From an uncultured Rhodoferax sp. (GTDB taxonomy: Bacteria; Pseudomonadota; Gammaproteobacteria; Burkholderiales; Burkholderiaceae_C), in contig CAKZJN010000013.1 of the NCBI GenBank assembly GCA_936943465.1, forward strand, positions 1-6,766: a stretch of 6,766 nucleotides of DNA. Direction: 5' to 3'. Below are positions 5,882 to 6,766 of this stretch, in pieces; the stretch's first letter is position 1; each line of letters starts with the position of its first letter. Position numbers and translations under genes: made by a program. Below the pieces are notes generated by a model. The model saw only the letters and a list, made by a program, of their open reading frames with translations. It made no database searches and was not told the origin of the DNA.

Positions 5882-6544
5882 TCAGAAGTTGAAGCGTGAC
5901 GGCTCGGCAAAGTTTTGCAAACGCGGTGCGTCGCAATCCCAGGGTTCCGAGGTGCGGAAGTCGGTTGCGCTGGTGCGGGTCACGATGGTGGCGCGCATGA
6001 CGGGCTCATCGCCCACCACGGCTGCCAGACGACCACCGACCTTGAGTTGCTCAAGCAGGTTGTGCGGCACCTGGGCGACCGAGCCGCCCAGCACGATCAC
6101 GTCAAACGGGCCCTGGGCCGCAGCGCCCTGGGAGCCATCGGCCTGGCGCACATCGGCGTTGGTGATACCGGCCTTGTCGAGGTTGCTCTTGGCAAAGGCC
6201 ACCAGTTCGGGGACCAGTTCCAGCGACAGAACGCGGGCAGCCTGATGCGCCAGCAGGGCGGTCAGAAAGCCGGAGCCGGTGCCGATTTCCAGCACGCTGT
6301 CGGTCTTTTTCACACCCAGGTCTTGCAGCAGACGGGCTTCCAGGCGGGGCACCAGCATGCACTGGCCTCCAGCCAGCGGGATTTCCAGGTCGGCATAGGC
6401 CAGCGCCTTGTGCGCATCGGCCACGAAAGCATCGCGGCGCATGGACGCCAGCAATTCCAGAACACCGGCGTCCAGCACGTTCCAGGGGCGGATCTGCTGT
6501 TCGATCATGTTGAAGCGGGCGGTTTGGACGTTCAGGGAAGGCAT
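5882..6544 (-). CDS. Protein-L-isoaspartate O-methyltransferase family protein (PCMT-like)
   Basis: A 220-aa class I SAM-dependent methyltransferase of the PCMT family, whose founding members methylate isoaspartyl residues in damaged proteins. Visible: an N-terminal helical part ARFNMIEQQIRPWNVLD (9-25) and MRRDAFV, a PLAGGQCMLVPRLEARLLQ stretch (56-74), SAM motif I VLEIGTGSGFLTALLA (84-99), the acidic strand end LSLELVPEL (107-114) that should bind the ribose, and FDVIVLGGSVAQVP (147-160) followed by LKVGGRLAAVVG (167-178). Typical PCMTs have a GQTIS-P motif before motif I; here it is GGQCMLVP, so isoaspartyl repair is not assured and the pcm symbol is withheld. A good AGGAG lies seven bases before ATG 6544. 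It follows the RND permease stop by 42 bases and precedes the rhodanese by 22. No signal peptide is seen, so it should act in the cytoplasm. Confidence 0.88.
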   Translation of the reverse strand: MPSLNVQTARFNMIEQQIRPWNVLDAGVLELLASMRRDAFVADAHKALAYADLEIPLAGGQCMLVPRLEARLLQDLGVKKTDSVLEIGTGSGFLTALLAHQAARVLSLELVPELVAFAKSNLDKAGITNADVRQADGSQGAAAQGPFDVIVLGGSVAQVPHNLLEQLKVGGRLAAVVGDEPVMRATIVTRTSATDFRTSEPWDCDAPRLQNFAEPSRFNF

Positions 6545-6556
6545 AAAAATACTCCT
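6542..6556 (-). promoter_or_regulatory. Strong Shine-Dalgarno of the PCMT-like gene
   Basis: On the minus strand AGGAG (6556-6552) precedes ATG (6544-6542) by seven bases. It is the best ribosome binding site in the window and fixes this start. An AT-rich run just upstream (TTTTATATA, 6570-6562) might hold a -10 box, but no matching -35 was found. Confidence 0.7.
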
Positions 6557-6586
6557 AGGGGGTATATAAAAGGATTGTAAGCAATT

Positions 6587-6766
6587 TTAATTGACTGTGT
6601 TTTTGCCGGGGGCTAAAACCCGACGGGCCCATTGCGCCAGATCATCCATGTAGCAATAGACCACCGGCACCACCACCAGCGTCAACAGGGACGAGGTGAT
6701 GACGCCACCGATCACGGCTTGCCCCATGGGCGCACGCTGTTCCGAGCCTTCGGTCAGGGCAAAGGC
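6587..6766 (-). CDS. RND-type efflux transporter permease, C-terminal end (5' part outside window)
   Basis: The last 59 residues of an inner-membrane RND (AcrB/HAE1-like) proton-driven exporter, ending at TAA 6589-6587; the open frame runs off the right edge. The visible part holds the strongly conserved loop GSEQRAPMGQAVIGG, then the final transmembrane helix (about VIGGVITSSLLTLVVVPVVY) and a short cytoplasmic tail beginning YMDDLAQWARR. The RAPM-QAVIGGVITS pattern is typical of multidrug-type RND pumps rather than of SecDF or MMPL members. It reads into the PCMT-like gene after 42 bases, and the TolC gene further along the same strand is a plausible outer-membrane partner. Substrate and subfamily cannot be told from this fragment. 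Confidence 0.9.
   Translation of the reverse strand, partial: AFALTEGSEQRAPMGQAVIGGVITSSLLTLVVVPVVYCYMDDLAQWARRVLAPGKNTVN

Noticed and set aside
5915..6580. Long open frame (221 codons) on the plus strand opposite the PCMT-like gene
   Set aside because: It lies almost wholly antisense to a gene with clear SAM-binding motifs, shows no family motif, and long antisense frames are common in GC-rich DNA.
6591..6619. TTGACT, 17-base spacer, TAAAAC on the plus strand near the RND gene end
   Set aside because: Good sigma-70 spacing and matches (5/6 and 4/6), but it would transcribe antisense into the permease gene and no plus-strand gene follows in view; probably chance.

Overview
The window looks like a chromosomal segment of a GC-rich betaproteobacterium, most likely Burkholderiales and probably Comamonadaceae (Rhodoferax/Polaromonas-like). 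I infer this from protein style and gene order (LPS inner-core genes beside a TolC block with an isoaspartyl-methyltransferase-like gene and a small rhodanese); no search was run. There are nine protein genes, two of them cut by the window edges. I saw no tRNA, rRNA, CRISPR array, insertion sequence or integrase.

Left block, plus strand (1-2547): the 3' end of a phosphomannomutase/phosphoglucomutase, then waaC (heptosyltransferase I) and waaA (Kdo transferase). Each junction is a 4-base stop/start overlap (TTGA, then ATGA), so this is one tightly coupled envelope operon. The mutase supplies sugar phosphates, WaaA puts Kdo on lipid A, and WaaC adds the first heptose to Kdo.

Middle block (2577-4076): two divergent genes around an AT-richer 255-base gap. 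On the minus strand is a secreted PhnD-like periplasmic binding protein with no transporter genes beside it. On the plus strand is a short BLUF-family protein that appears to have lost the four side chains needed for canonical BLUF photochemistry while keeping the fold-defining motifs. Base composition in the gap and the BLUF gene is clearly lower in GC than in the flanking operons, so the pair may be an accessory insertion. This is the most interesting part of the window.

Right block, minus strand (4134-6766): in transcription order, the 3' end of an RND efflux permease, a protein-L-isoaspartate O-methyltransferase-like gene, a single-domain rhodanese, and a TolC-family outer-membrane channel, with gaps of only 22-43 bases. 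The permease and TolC could form one efflux system, with two small enzyme genes lying between them. The BLUF and tolC genes converge on a 57-base gap packed with inverted repeats, probably a two-way terminator.
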